64,000 bases of DNA from Clostridium guangxiense (lineage in GTDB: Bacteria; Bacillota; Clostridia; Clostridiales; Clostridiaceae): NCBI RefSeq assembly GCF_021043395.1, contig NZ_JAJNKE010000012.1, positions 29,596-93,595 on the forward strand. The letters are read 5' to 3'. Of the stretch, positions 32,546 through 42,214 are shown in pieces. Made by a program: the position numbers and the translations under genes. The notes beneath the pieces are model-generated. The model ran no database searches. It saw only the letters and a list, made by a program, of their open reading frames with translations, and was not told where the DNA came from. Every line of letters begins with the position of its first letter. Position 1 is the first letter of the stretch.

Positions 32546-33874
32546 TTATTCTTGATGAATTATATCCAATCTACCAAATTTACTGTATTGACCAATCCAA
32601 GCAAGGTTAACAGTTCCAGTAGGACCGTTTCTTTGCTTTGCAATTATACATTCAGCAATATTTTTTTGTTCAGTTTCTTTATTATAGTATTCATCTCTAT
32701 ACAAAAACATAACAAGATCAGCATCCTGCTCTATAGAACCAGATTCCCTAAGGTCAGACAGCATAGGCCTGTGATCATTTCTTTGCTCAGGTGCACGAGA
32801 AAGCTGAGAAAGTGCTATAACAGGGCATTGCATTTCCTTAGCAATTGCTTTTAAGGATCTTGATATTTCTGATACCTCCTGCTGCCTACTTTCTCCACTT
32901 CCAGTCATAAGCTGCAAATAGTCCACAATTATAAGATCTATGCCATGTTCTATCTTCATTCTTCTGCATTTCGAACGCATTTCCATTACGCTTATTCCAG
33001 CAGTATCATCTATATATATATTTGCTGCTGCAAGCGGTCCAGAGGCTTTCGCTATGTTATCCCAATCTTGATCTTCTAAATTACCAGTTCTAAGCTTTAG
33101 CATATCAACATTTGCCTCTGAACATAAAAGCTTATATGCAAGCTGTTCCTTTGACATTTCAAGAGAAAATATAACAACACTTTTTCCAGCTCTAAGCGCT
33201 GCATACTCCCCAATATTAAGTGCAAAGGTAGTTTTACCCATAGATGGTCTTGCCGCAATAAGCACCATATCTCCTTTTTGGAAACCAGATGTTTTTGCAT
33301 CAAGTTCTGGAAATCCAGATGGTACTCCAGTAATTTCACCTTTATTATTATAAAGCCTTTCTATCTCCGCAAAGCCTCTTTCAAGCACTGTGTGCATCGG
33401 TTCAAAATCGCTTTTAACCCTGTTCTGCGCTATATCAAATATTCTTTTTTCTGCTCCATCTAAAACCTTTGGAACATCATCCTGCTTATTATAACTTTCC
33501 TCTATTATCTCGCTTGATGACTTTATAAGCTTTCGCAGAATAGATTTATCCTTTACAATCTTAATGTAAGACTCAAGGTTAGCAGTAGAGGGCACTGCAT
33601 CCCTTAGCTGCGTTACATAAGTTATTCCTCCTGCCGCTTCAAGCTTTTCTGTAGATTTTAAGTTTTCAAGTAAAGTTATTAAATCAACAGGAATATCCTT
33701 TTGAAATAAATTAAGTATGGCCTGAAATACTATCTTATGATTCTCTCTATAGAAATCTTCTCCTCTTAAAGTTTCTACAGCCTGTGCAATTGCATTTTTA
33801 TCAATAATCATTGAGCCTAAAACAGACTGCTCTGCTTCTACGTTTTGAGGCATCATTCTAAGAGGTGTTTCCAT
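32546..33874 (-). CDS. dnaB: Replicative DNA helicase DnaB
   Basis: A 442-aa hexameric helicase of the usual length. The N-terminal domain (PQNVEAEQSVLGSM) is followed by the RecA-like motor with Walker A ARPSMGKTTFAL, Walker B LIIVDYLQLM, SLKAIAKEM and motif H4 LSDLRESGSIEQDADLVMF. It unwinds DNA at the fork and is loaded at oriC. It lies 12 bp downstream of the Lon-like protease gene in a leftward core operon (gdpP, rplI, lonC, dnaB). Confidence 0.97.
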   Translation of the reverse strand: METPLRMMPQNVEAEQSVLGSMIIDKNAIAQAVETLRGEDFYRENHKIVFQAILNLFQKDIPVDLITLLENLKSTEKLEAAGGITYVTQLRDAVPSTANLESYIKIVKDKSILRKLIKSSSEIIEESYNKQDDVPKVLDGAEKRIFDIAQNRVKSDFEPMHTVLERGFAEIERLYNNKGEITGVPSGFPELDAKTSGFQKGDMVLIAARPSMGKTTFALNIGEYAALRAGKSVVIFSLEMSKEQLAYKLLCSEANVDMLKLRTGNLEDQDWDNIAKASGPLAAANIYIDDTAGISVMEMRSKCRRMKIEHGIDLIIVDYLQLMTGSGESRQQEVSEISRSLKAIAKEMQCPVIALSQLSRAPEQRNDHRPMLSDLRESGSIEQDADLVMFLYRDEYYNKETEQKNIAECIIAKQRNGPTGTVNLAWIGQYSKFGRLDIIHQE

Positions 33875-33886
33875 TTTTCATCTCTC

Positions 33887-35791
33887 CTATTTTTTATAAA
33901 CTATATTCATAAGCTCTTCTATAGTTGAAACACTTTTTACTTCTATGTCTGAAAGGTCTTTTGGTGCATCTTTAAAATTATCCTTTGGCACCGTAACAAG
34001 CTTTATTCCTTTTCTTCTTGCCCCGTAAATTTTTTCAAATACTCCACCAACAGGCTTTATTTTTCCTATTAAAGATATTTCACCAGTCATTGCCACATCC
34101 TGTCTTACTGGTTTATTTAAAAGTGCACTGATTATACATATTGTAATAGCAGCTCCTGCAGACGGTCCATCTATCTTCCCTCCGCCAACCACATTTACAT
34201 GTATGTCATAATCCTTTATATCTTTATCCGTCATTTTTCTTATAACAGATGCAGCATTGAAAACAGAATCTTTTGCCATACTTCCTGCTGTTTCGTTGAA
34301 CCTTATGCTGCCTTTTCCCTTTTCTCTTGCTTTAAATGCAGCTGCTTCTATTTCTATAGTAGATCCTAAGAATCCGCTAACTCCAAGTCCATACACATGA
34401 CCAACTTCATAATCCTCTTTGGATTTTTCTTCATCATATGGAATTAATCTGCCTATACCTATTATTGTTTCCACATCTTCAACTTTAATTTCAATATTAT
34501 CTGTTGGTAAAGATTTTTTGCTGTAAAGCACATATCCATAAGTATCTGCAAGTATATTTATTGCTCTTCTTCCTTGGATAGTATATCTGCTTATAAGCTC
34601 TGCAACTCCATCTTCAAGTTTTACGTTAAGTTTATCCGAAGCCTCTATTATTATCTTTTTAATGTCACTTGCTGAAAGAGGTTCAAAGTAAACTTCTGTA
34701 CATCTTGATCTAAGTGCTGGATTAATTTCTGATGGTTCTCTTGTAGTAGCACCTATTAAAACAAAATCTGCTGGTGCTCCATTTTCAAATAAATATTTTA
34801 TATACTTAGGCACGTTCTCATCATCTGGATCATAATAAGAAGATGAAAATTCCACCTTTTTATCTTCAAGAACTTTTAGAAGTTTATTCTGGAGCATAAC
34901 ATCTAATTCTCCAATTTCATCTATAAACAATATTCCACCATGCGCCTCTGTAACAAGTCCAAGCTTCGGTTCTGGAATTCCTGTTTCAGCTAAATCCCTT
35001 TTGCTTCCCTGGTATATTGGGTCGTGAACTGAACCTAAAAGAGGATTTGTTATTTCTCTAGGATCCCATCTTAGGGTGGCACCGTCAACCTCAACAAATT
35101 TAGCTGTTTCTTTAAATGGCGTATATTTGAGCTTTTTTACTTCTTCAAGCGCTATTCTTGCTGCTGTTGTTTTTCCAACTCCTGGAGGACCATAAAGTAT
35201 AATATGCTGTGGATATGGTGATGCTAATTTTGATATAAGTGACTTTATAGCTCTTTCTTGTCCTATTATTTCCGAAAAAGTTTGTGGTCTTAACATTGCC
35301 TGTATACTTTTAGATAATTTAATATTTTCAAGTTCTTTTATATCATCATATCTTTTTAAAGTTTTCTTATTTTCAGGTCCTTTTTTCTTTCTTATTATTC
35401 CAAGTCTAACTTCATCAAGATACTTATCTTGTCTCTCTATAAGTGCACTTTCAACCTGACTTTCTATGTTATTTTGAACATACCTTTTAGCTACACTTTC
35501 TACAAGCCATTTTGTTGTATCCTCAAAAGCTTTATATAATTCTTCATCTGTTGATGGCACTAATTTTATTCCATTATTATCACTTATTATTTTATTTAAA
35601 GCATATATTTTCTTATTTATATCTTTAGAATTTATATGCTTATTTAACTTATATTTTATAATTCTAGATTTTATAATATTTTCGTCAATAATATTTTTTA
35701 TTGTATCATATATCACATCAATCTGAACTTCCAATGGGATAGACTTAATGTCATCCTTTTTAATATTCTTTAACTCTTCTTGTAATTTCAC
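33887..35791 (-). CDS. lonC: Lon-family ATP-dependent protease, LonC-like
   Basis: 634 aa. No classical Lon N-domain is present; residues 1-160 are charged and helical. The AAA+ module has Walker A GPPGVGKTT (about 201), Walker B GGILFIDEIGEL and sensor residues; the C-terminal protease domain has the catalytic Ser in DGPSAGAA and Lys in IGKIKPVGG. The architecture fits the clostridial sporulation-associated LonC group. The start is a GTG with AGGGGAG 7 bp upstream, 14 bp after rplI. It probably acts in the cytosol on regulatory or damaged proteins. Confidence 0.85.
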   Translation of the reverse strand: MKLQEELKNIKKDDIKSIPLEVQIDVIYDTIKNIIDENIIKSRIIKYKLNKHINSKDINKKIYALNKIISDNNGIKLVPSTDEELYKAFEDTTKWLVESVAKRYVQNNIESQVESALIERQDKYLDEVRLGIIRKKKGPENKKTLKRYDDIKELENIKLSKSIQAMLRPQTFSEIIGQERAIKSLISKLASPYPQHIILYGPPGVGKTTAARIALEEVKKLKYTPFKETAKFVEVDGATLRWDPREITNPLLGSVHDPIYQGSKRDLAETGIPEPKLGLVTEAHGGILFIDEIGELDVMLQNKLLKVLEDKKVEFSSSYYDPDDENVPKYIKYLFENGAPADFVLIGATTREPSEINPALRSRCTEVYFEPLSASDIKKIIIEASDKLNVKLEDGVAELISRYTIQGRRAINILADTYGYVLYSKKSLPTDNIEIKVEDVETIIGIGRLIPYDEEKSKEDYEVGHVYGLGVSGFLGSTIEIEAAAFKAREKGKGSIRFNETAGSMAKDSVFNAASVIRKMTDKDIKDYDIHVNVVGGGKIDGPSAGAAITICIISALLNKPVRQDVAMTGEISLIGKIKPVGGVFEKIYGARRKGIKLVTVPKDNFKDAPKDLSDIEVKSVSTIEELMNIVYKK

Positions 35792-35805
35792 TGGTTAGCT
35801 CCCCT

Positions 35806-36252
35806 CTACTTAGTTTCTGAAATAGAAACAACTATTTTTGTAGAAATTTCGGGATATAACTTAAGTTCTATTTCGTAATTTCCAAGCTGCCTTATTGTTT
35901 CAGTATTAATTTTCTTTTTATCTATATCCACTTTAAATTGACTTTTTATTTGCACTGCTATATCCTTGCTTGTTATAGCTCCAAAAAGTCTTCCATTATT
36001 GCCAGCCTTAGCTGAAATTTTAACTACTTTTCCTTTAAGTTCATCTGCTAACTTTTGTGCTGCTTCTGTTTCTGCTACTTTCTTTCTTCTTTCAGCTTCT
36101 TTTTGCAAATTAAGTGTATGAACATTAGTTGCATTAGCTTCTTTAGCTAAGTTTTTGGGTAGCAAGAAATTTCTTGCATAACCATCAGATGCTTCTATTA
36201 CATCCCCTTTTTTTCCTGATCCTTTTATATCCTTTAATAATATTACTTTCAT
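35806..36252 (-). CDS. rplI: 50S ribosomal protein L9
   Basis: About 148 aa. The N-terminal rRNA-binding domain begins [17 protein letters not shown] and has [13 protein letters not shown]; a long connecting helix follows, then the C-terminal domain with [16 protein letters not shown] use the ATG at 36252 (AAGG 8 bp upstream), which lies 1 bp after the gdpP stop, not the GTG at 36261. Confidence 0.97.
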   Translation of the reverse strand: MKVILLKDIKGSGKKGDVIEASDGYARNFLLPKNLAKEANATNVHTLNLQKEAERRKKVAETEAAQKLADELKGKVVKISAKAGNNGRLFGAITSKDIAVQIKSQFKVDIDKKKINTETIRQLGNYEIELKLYPEISTKIVVSISETK

Positions 36253-36253
36253 T

Positions 36254-38236
36254 TTATTCACCTTCCCTTAAGTATTTATCTATTGCTTCATTTAAATCTA
36301 TAAGAACATCCTCTATAGAAGATGATTTTATCTTCGCACCAGCCATAGTAATATGGCCTCCTCCTCCAAGTGCTTCTAGTATTAACTGAACATTTACATC
36401 TCCAAAAGATCTGCCACTTATTAATGTTTCGCTTTTTATCTTAACAAGTACAAAAGATGCTTGAATTCCAGTTATATTTAGAAGCTCATCTGCTGCTTGC
36501 GCTGCTAATATATTATCCTGTATATCCTTAGGACATATTGCAATTGCAATCTTTTCATGTACTATCTTTGCAGACTGTATTATTTGTGACTTCTTTATAT
36601 AGCTTTCAAGATCACTTGAAAAAAGTTTTTTTACATCTATTGTATCAGCTCCATTTTTTCTTAAATAAGCCGCTGCTTCAAATGTTCTTACACCCGTCTT
36701 AAAATAAAAATTCTTTGTATCTACGCAAATTCCTGCAAGAAGTGCTTCTGCTTCAACAGGTTTTATACTATAATTTTCATCCATATACTGAATCATTTCT
36801 GTTACAAGTTCGGAGGTAGAAGATGCATACGGCTCAACATAACTTAAAATAGCATTTTCAATATAATTTGCGGATCTTCTGTGATGATCAATTATAACAA
36901 CCTTTCCGGCTTTATCAAGAAGCTTTTCATTTAATACATAACTTCTACTATTTACATCATCCAATATTAAAAGACTCTTTTCGTCTATAAGCTCTAATGC
37001 AGCTTCACTTCTTATAAATGCATTGTTATATTCCTCATAAGCCTTCAACTTTTCTACAATGTACGTTACACTTCTATTCGCATTATCAAGTACAATATGA
37101 CATTTATCATTTATGCTTCGTAAAACGCTATATAGACCTATTCCTCCACCTATACAATCTATATCTGGATTTACATGCCCCATTACCAAAACATTACTAC
37201 TTTCCCTAACAAGATCTACAAGTGACTGTCCTATAACCCTAGCACGTACCTTAGTTCTCTTTTCAACTTCTTTTGTTTTTCCTCCATAAAATGATAACTG
37301 TTCTCTGTTTTTAATTACAATTTGGTCTCCACCGCGTCCTAATGCAAGTTCCTTGGCCATAGATGCATATTTATAATTGTCAATTGGAGTATCTCCTCCA
37401 CTTCCAATTCCTATGCTTAAAGTTACCGCAAGAGTATTCCCCATATCTATTTCTCTTATTTCATCGAGAATTTCAAACTTCCTTTTAGCTTCATCACTCA
37501 ATTTTTCATTTTGAACTACAAGCACATACTTTCCTGTTGCATACTTTTTAAACATCGCATTTAAACTTTGGGCATAGCTATTTATATATCTTTCAATCTG
37601 AGCTATTAATAAAGGTTTTTTATCTTCTGGTGTACTTTTTACAACTTCATCAAGATTATCAACTTCTAACAAGAATACAGACCACTTTAAACTTTCAATT
37701 TCTTCTTTAAGCTTATGTTTATCCGTAACATCATAGAAGTATATAAGAATAATATTTTCATTTTTATTTTCATAAGTACTTATTAAGCTAGTGTGAATAT
37801 TATAATATTTATCATTAAGTTTTATATATTCATAACTTTCAACTTTTTTATTTAAAATTTTTGATACAATATCTTCTTTTATGATTTGAGATATATTACT
37901 TCCTAAAATATTCCCTCCAGCTATATCTGATATGCTTTGGTTGTGCCATAGTATATTTCCACTTTCACTAATAATAATAAGTGGAAATGGAAGTTTAATA
38001 AGAGTACTTCTTGTTGCACTATCCAAATTAGAAGAAAAACTTTCTATAAATTTTCTCCACTCATCTTTTTTTAATCGTAAATTCTTTATGTTATAAGCAA
38101 GAAGAATTAAAAATATAATTAGAGAAATAGATCCAATTAGATAATGTCTATAAAAAATCAAACATACTATAAGTATTGAAGTTATAACCATATAAATTTT
38201 ATTGCTGTTATAAAAATCTTTGTACTTATTATCCAT
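36254..38236 (-). CDS. gdpP: GdpP-type cyclic-di-AMP phosphodiesterase
   Basis: About 660 aa. Two N-terminal membrane helices (about 10-50), a PAS domain (about 85-170), a degenerate GGDEF domain (about 180-300) and a DHH/DHHA1 phosphoesterase: [26 protein letters not shown] and the final [11 protein letters not shown]. GdpP (YybT) hydrolyses c-di-AMP and so affects osmolyte and cell-wall control. The ATG at 38236 has GGGTGG upstream; the GTG at 38245 is less likely. It is usually found, as here, between the DUF2232 gene and rplI. Confidence 0.95.
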   Translation of the reverse strand: MDNKYKDFYNSNKIYMVITSILIVCLIFYRHYLIGSISLIIFLILLAYNIKNLRLKKDEWRKFIESFSSNLDSATRSTLIKLPFPLIIISESGNILWHNQSISDIAGGNILGSNISQIIKEDIVSKILNKKVESYEYIKLNDKYYNIHTSLISTYENKNENIILIYFYDVTDKHKLKEEIESLKWSVFLLEVDNLDEVVKSTPEDKKPLLIAQIERYINSYAQSLNAMFKKYATGKYVLVVQNEKLSDEAKRKFEILDEIREIDMGNTLAVTLSIGIGSGGDTPIDNYKYASMAKELALGRGGDQIVIKNREQLSFYGGKTKEVEKRTKVRARVIGQSLVDLVRESSNVLVMGHVNPDIDCIGGGIGLYSVLRSINDKCHIVLDNANRSVTYIVEKLKAYEEYNNAFIRSEAALELIDEKSLLILDDVNSRSYVLNEKLLDKAGKVVIIDHHRRSANYIENAILSYVEPYASSTSELVTEMIQYMDENYSIKPVEAEALLAGICVDTKNFYFKTGVRTFEAAAYLRKNGADTIDVKKLFSSDLESYIKKSQIIQSAKIVHEKIAIAICPKDIQDNILAAQAADELLNITGIQASFVLVKIKSETLISGRSFGDVNVQLILEALGGGGHITMAGAKIKSSSIEDVLIDLNEAIDKYLREGE

Positions 38237-38248
38237 ATTAACCACCCG

Positions 38249-39238
38249 TTATTTCTTATTAATGCCTTTAGTTGCAGCCTTTCTAAAATCAACAAAAGCA
38301 TCTAATAACCCTAAAAACACATATCCATATGCTGTTGCTGGAAATATTAAAGTTATTATAATTATTAAAAACATTAATGCACTATTAATATGAAATTTAT
38401 CTTTTAAAATATTTACTACTAATGAAATACCGCATATTAGTAGTGCCCCTTCGCCAATAATCATTACTGTAGTGTATATCATTCCTCCAGGCCAAATATT
38501 AAAACTATCCATTATGATTCCAATGCAAATACCAATAATTCCAAATGCAACTCCTAAATTATGCATATGTATCTTGGTAAATTGTATCATACTAGGAACC
38601 TCTAATTTCATTCTTTTTAAAAAATATATAGCAATAGCACATTCTATATATGAATACAAAACTGAGTTAATGATAACTAGTGATGGAATTAAACTTTTTA
38701 AAGATTCTTTGCTAAATGCCTCACTCAAAGGATCTATGATCGTATTTATTTGACTTTGAGTCATGCCATTATTAAGGTAGATATTTTTCACATCGTTAAT
38801 CGTACCTTGAAACATCTTAGAAACATTTCCTAATAACGTTGAATAATCCATGCCAGTAAAAACTTTAATTAATATTGTAAAATAAACTATTGCAAATACA
38901 ATACAAATTCCAGTTATAATAGCAATCGTAATACCAGTTTTAATCTTATTTTTTATACAATATCCTAAAATAGTACTAATAATTGCTACCATGATAAAAA
39001 TTGATACTGCACTAGCCATATCAATACTTACAATACTAACTATGAAAGCAGCCAAAAGAATAGCACAAAAATATTTAAGGTCATATTTTACATACACATA
39101 AACTGCTGGCAGTGGCAAAATAAAATTAATTAATAAATTTAAAGGTACATACGTACTTAAATAAATAAATATTGCCAATGCAACTGCACAGATTCCTACC
39201 TGCATGAAGTTCTTTATATTTAAATTTTTTTCTTGCAT
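38249..39238 (-). CDS. DUF2232 (YybS-like) membrane protein
   Basis: A 329-aa integral membrane protein with about eight hydrophobic segments and a basic N- and C-terminus. Its place directly before gdpP and rplI is the conserved location of YybS. The family resembles energy-coupling/riboflavin-type membrane components, but its role is unknown. GGAGG precedes the ATG closely. Confidence 0.85.
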   Translation of the reverse strand: MQEKNLNIKNFMQVGICAVALAIFIYLSTYVPLNLLINFILPLPAVYVYVKYDLKYFCAILLAAFIVSIVSIDMASAVSIFIMVAIISTILGYCIKNKIKTGITIAIITGICIVFAIVYFTILIKVFTGMDYSTLLGNVSKMFQGTINDVKNIYLNNGMTQSQINTIIDPLSEAFSKESLKSLIPSLVIINSVLYSYIECAIAIYFLKRMKLEVPSMIQFTKIHMHNLGVAFGIIGICIGIIMDSFNIWPGGMIYTTVMIIGEGALLICGISLVVNILKDKFHINSALMFLIIIITLIFPATAYGYVFLGLLDAFVDFRKAATKGINKK

Positions 39239-39255
39239 TTTTCCTCCAAAATTAC

Positions 39256-39573
39256 CTAATTTCTTTCTTTTAAATGATTATATAACTTTGTCAAATCCTT
39301 TCCATCCTTCTCTATATTGTCTTCTTCAATTATACCCAATTTTAATTTTTTTTTCATATTTTCATCTATTTCTATATGTGAATACCCAAGTCTATTTCCT
39401 AATATATATAATATTATTATTGCTCCAGAAATACAATCTAAAATTGCATCTTGAGCAGCATTTGCACCTTTAGTTAAAATTTTAAACAAATCTCCTACAA
39501 CACATAATAAATCTGCTTTTAAGCTTTCTATTATTTTTATATCAGACATTATTTTAAATTCTTCTTTTTTCAT
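39256..39573 (-). CDS. MazG-like family protein
   Basis: A 105-aa helical protein with an IKIIESLKADLLCVVGDL core and an EIDENMKKKL segment, resembling the small MazG-like NTP pyrophosphohydrolase family of clostridia. The typical metal-binding ExxE motifs are not clearly complete, so activity is uncertain. GGGGGG precedes the ATG by 6 bp. It is the first gene of the DUF2232-gdpP-rplI-lonC-dnaB unit. Confidence 0.7.
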   Translation of the reverse strand: MKKEEFKIMSDIKIIESLKADLLCVVGDLFKILTKGANAAQDAILDCISGAIIILYILGNRLGYSHIEIDENMKKKLKLGIIEEDNIEKDGKDLTKLYNHLKERN

Positions 39574-39625
39574 CTACATCCCCCCAAAGTCCATAACTAT
39601 ATTTTAGTTATTTTTAAATATTTAT

Positions 39626-39658
39626 GCAACATATAGTAAAACCAGTTCAACTAATATC
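39626..39658. repeat. Dispersed 33-bp repeat, copy 1
   Basis: Matches 47543-47575 at 29 of 33 positions (core GTAAAAC and TTCAACTAATATC). Both copies are in short non-coding gaps between leftward core genes. Nature unknown. Confidence 0.5.
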
Positions 39659-39749
39659 CCTGTATGCTTCATAAGCCCTTGAAAATTGAAATCTTCAAAC
39701 ATAAATAGATTAAGTTTCTCTATACCTTTACACTCATAAATAATAAATA

Positions 39750-39777
39750 TCCCTCTCACAATCTATTGCAAGAGGGA
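39750..39777 (-). terminator. Terminator of lipoprotein gene
   Basis: TCCCTCT (39750-39756) and AGAGGGA (39771-39777) form the base of a hairpin just after the lipoprotein stop on the minus strand. Confidence 0.75.
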
Positions 39778-39782
39778 GTTTA

Positions 39783-40649
39783 CTATTTACCTTTTACTTC
39801 ATTTCCTTGAGCATCTACTTTAACAGTCTTCGTTGTTTCTATATTAAATATTTTCCATTCACCATTTACAAGTCTAAGATGATAGTATCCTACAATCTTG
39901 GAATTATTATAATCTGAATGCTTTGTATCTATACATGTTTCTTCAAAATATATTACTGTATCCTTATTTGGATCTGTACTTTTCTTCTTTGTAGACCTTG
40001 TTGCTTCTAATAATGTGTATTTTACATCATACTTATTAAAAGAAGTTAACATATCATTTTTGATTTTATCATAGGAATCTTCATCGTTTGAATCAAATGT
40101 GCTCATATAATCATCTATTTTTTTGTCGTTAGCAGCTTTTATATTCTTATATAAAACATCAAATATCTTGTCAGTATATTCAGTTTTTAATAAGGCTTCA
40201 TCTGTTATTTTCCACTTTCCATCAATTTTTTTCAGATAATCAACATAAAGAATCCTATTATTTAAAAATCCTGGTCCTTTTTCTTTCTTAGAGTTTTCCT
40301 TAACCTTGTTAGTTTCTTCAACTTGAACTTGCGCTTTATCCTTTGTTCTATTTAGTACCGTAGATTTAACTACACTTGTGCTCATATCATATTGATCAGA
40401 GAAATATATCTTTTTGTCACTTTTTACTTTGTCATATATAGATGACTTATTGTCATAATAATCCATATAATCATCAAATTTATTATTATTAATAGCCTTT
40501 ACCTTACCGTCGACAACGCTAGCAATATCCGGATCTTCAGTGGAAACTCTTGTCCCCTTTGTGCTGCTGTTCTTAGTTCCGCTTGAACTACATCCCACAA
40601 TAGAAATACATAACATGATCACTACAATGAATGAAGAAATCTTTTTCAT
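39783..40649 (-). CDS. Putative lipoprotein with two NTF2-like repeats
   Basis: About 288 aa. The signal peptide MKKISSFIVVIMLCISIVGC ends in a lipobox with Cys20, followed by a Ser/Thr-rich linker. The mature part has two similar halves: each contains a KIDDYM/KFDDYM…YDNKS motif, then strands with tYKKIDGKWKITDE or HLRLVNGEWKIFNIE, as in DUF4878/NTF2-like lipoproteins. The ATG at 40649 has GGTGGGAT upstream; an in-frame start at 40685 would spoil the signal peptide. Single gene with its own terminator; function unknown. Confidence 0.85.
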   Translation of the reverse strand: MKKISSFIVVIMLCISIVGCSSSGTKNSSTKGTRVSTEDPDIASVVDGKVKAINNNKFDDYMDYYDNKSSIYDKVKSDKKIYFSDQYDMSTSVVKSTVLNRTKDKAQVQVEETNKVKENSKKEKGPGFLNNRILYVDYLKKIDGKWKITDEALLKTEYTDKIFDVLYKNIKAANDKKIDDYMSTFDSNDEDSYDKIKNDMLTSFNKYDVKYTLLEATRSTKKKSTDPNKDTVIYFEETCIDTKHSDYNNSKIVGYYHLRLVNGEWKIFNIETTKTVKVDAQGNEVKGK

Positions 40650-40794
40650 CAATATCCCACCTAATTTAATATAATTTGTTTTCAACTACTGCCTTTTATT
40701 TTAACACATTGACATAATATAAATCAACAATATAAGCAAACTACAAATTTATTCACTATAAGTAACCTTATACATGCCTGGTAAAATAACTCCA

Positions 40795-40854
40795 AGATAG
40801 TCTATTTTTTAATAAAAAATAGACTATCTCAATTACAATTTAAGATAGTCTATT
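40795..40854 (-). terminator. Terminator of the rpsF-ssb-rpsR operon, three-arm structure
   Basis: On the minus strand AATAGACTATCT (40854-40843) pairs with AGATAGTCTATT (40829-40818), followed by TTTTATT: an intrinsic terminator. A third arm (40795-40810) can pair instead with 40814-40829 in a perfect 16-bp stem with a 3-base loop, so two mutually exclusive hairpins exist. Confidence 0.8.
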
Positions 40855-40873
40855 CTATGTTACAAATAATTAA

Positions 40874-41143
40874 TTATTCTGTTGTAAATGGTAATAAAGC
40901 TATGTTTCTTGCTCTTTTAATTGCTATTGTTAATTCTCTTTGATGCTTTGCGCAATTTCCAGAAATTCTTCTTGGAAGAATCTTACCACGCTCTGTAACA
41001 TATTTTCTTAATTTATTTATATCTTTATAATCTATAGATTCAGATTTTTCCATGCAGAAAGCACAAATCTTTTTCTTCATTCTTCTGTTCTTTCCACCAG
41101 GTCTTCTGCCATCTCTTTCTTTATTTCCGTTATCTCTACCCAT
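40874..41143 (-). CDS. rpsR: 30S ribosomal protein S18
   Basis: 89 aa. A charged N-terminal extension ([20 protein letters not shown]) precedes the S18 core [18 protein letters not shown] and [21 protein letters not shown]18 dimerises with S6 in the 30S platform. AAGGAGG precedes the ATG. Last gene of the rpsF-ssb-rpsR operon. Confidence 0.97.
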   Translation of the reverse strand: MGRDNGNKERDGRRPGGKNRRMKKKICAFCMEKSESIDYKDINKLRKYVTERGKILPRRISGNCAKHQRELTIAIKRARNIALLPFTTE

Positions 41144-41174
41144 TTTCTTTCCTCCTTACCTTAAGAATTTAAAT

Positions 41175-41612
41175 TTAGAAAGGAATATCTCCATCATCAA
41201 TTGGCGTTATATTGTCATCCGGGAATTGAGCTGGACTACTTCCATTTCCTTCACTAAATTGCGATGCTAAATTAGCTTGATTAGAATTACCTGAGTTACC
41301 CCATTCTAAGAATTGTACCTCATCTGCAACAATTTCAGTTACATATCTTTTAGTACCATCCTTAGCATCGTAAGATCTCGTTTGTATTCTCCCACTTACT
41401 CCCATAAGTTTACCTTTACTCATATAGTTAGCTGTAGATTCTGCTTGTTTTCCCCATACTACTATAGGAATAAAATCAGCTTCTTGCTGACCTTCTTTTT
41501 TAAAGCGTCTATCTACTGCTAAAGTAAATGAAGCAACAGCAGTTCCATTACCGGGAGTAAATCTTAATTCTGGATCTTTAGTTAATCTACCTATTAAGAC
41601 AACCTTGTTCAT
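41175..41612 (-). CDS. ssb: Single-stranded DNA-binding protein
   Basis: A 145-aa SSB with an N-terminal OB fold ([53 protein letters not shown]), a Gln/Asn/Ser-rich linker and the acidic tail DDGDIPF that binds partner proteins. It lies in its conserved place between rpsF and rpsR. Confidence 0.97.
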   Translation of the reverse strand: MNKVVLIGRLTKDPELRFTPGNGTAVASFTLAVDRRFKKEGQQEADFIPIVVWGKQAESTANYMSKGKLMGVSGRIQTRSYDAKDGTKRYVTEIVADEVQFLEWGNSGNSNQANLASQFSEGNGSSPAQFPDDNITPIDDGDIPF

Positions 41613-41630
41613 ACAAAACCACCCTTAATA

Positions 41631-41918
41631 TTATTTTTCTGTGTTAATTATTAAGTGTCTTATAATGCTATCAGTAATTCTAAATACTCTGTCTAATTCT
41701 TTAGGTAATTGTGCATCTGATTTAAAATTCATTAAAACGTAAAAACCTTCGTTCAATTTATTTATTTCATAAGCAAGTTTTCTCTTGCCCCATAAATCTA
41801 CGTTTTCTACTTCTCCACCACCATTTTCAACTATAGCCTTAAATTTTTCTACATTAGCATTAAGAGCTTCTTCTTCTAACGATGGATTAAGTATAAATAA
41901 AGTTTCATACTTATTCAT
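41631..41918 (-). CDS. rpsF: 30S ribosomal protein S6
   Basis: 95 aa, MNKYETLFILNPSLEEEAL start, with the GKRKLAYEINKLNEGFYVL strand-helix core. It heads the rpsF-ssb-rpsR operon, has a strong GGAGGAGGTG site, and is preceded by a structured leader. Confidence 0.97.
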   Translation of the reverse strand: MNKYETLFILNPSLEEEALNANVEKFKAIVENGGGEVENVDLWGKRKLAYEINKLNEGFYVLMNFKSDAQLPKELDRVFRITDSIIRHLIINTEK

Positions 41919-41926
41919 TATTTCAC

Positions 41927-41980
41927 CTCCTCCCTATGGTCTAACGGCTGTGATATAAAAACTCCACAGCAGGGACTCAC
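41927..41980 (-). promoter_or_regulatory. Putative S6:S18 ribosomal-protein leader
   Basis: On the minus strand TCCCT (41975-41971) can pair with AGGGA (41935-41931) next to the rpsF ribosome binding site. Inside is CTGTG/CACAG (41969-41965 and 41952-41948), followed by CCG. This hairpin with a flanking CCG is the feature of the known S6:S18-binding autoregulatory leader; assignment is by pattern. Confidence 0.6.
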
Positions 41981-42013
41981 ATTATATTATTATATATAAT
42001 AATGTAAATAAAA

Positions 42014-42214
42014 TCAAATGTTTTTTTCTTTTTTTTCTAATATATTTTTTAATCCCTTTACAAATTTAGCTCTCGGGAGCATAATAATTCTTCCGCAATT
42101 TACACACTTTATTTTCACATCAGCACCTGTCCTTATTACTTCCCATTTATTAGTTCCACATGGATGCTGCTTTTTCATTTCAACTATATCTCCCAAATCA
42201 AATTCTTTATTCAA
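42014..42214 (-). CDS. DUF951 family protein
   Basis: 66 aa. The conserved DUF951 pattern is visible: DLGDIVEMKKQHPCGTNKW, a strand VIRTGADVKIKC, and CxxCGRIIMLPRAKF. The Cys residues may bind zinc; the function is unknown. The TTG start at 42214 has AGGGG 8 bp upstream and overlaps the mscS stop by 8 bp (TTGAATAA). Confidence 0.88.
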   Translation of the reverse strand: MNKEFDLGDIVEMKKQHPCGTNKWEVIRTGADVKIKCVNCGRIIMLPRAKFVKGLKNILEKKEKNI

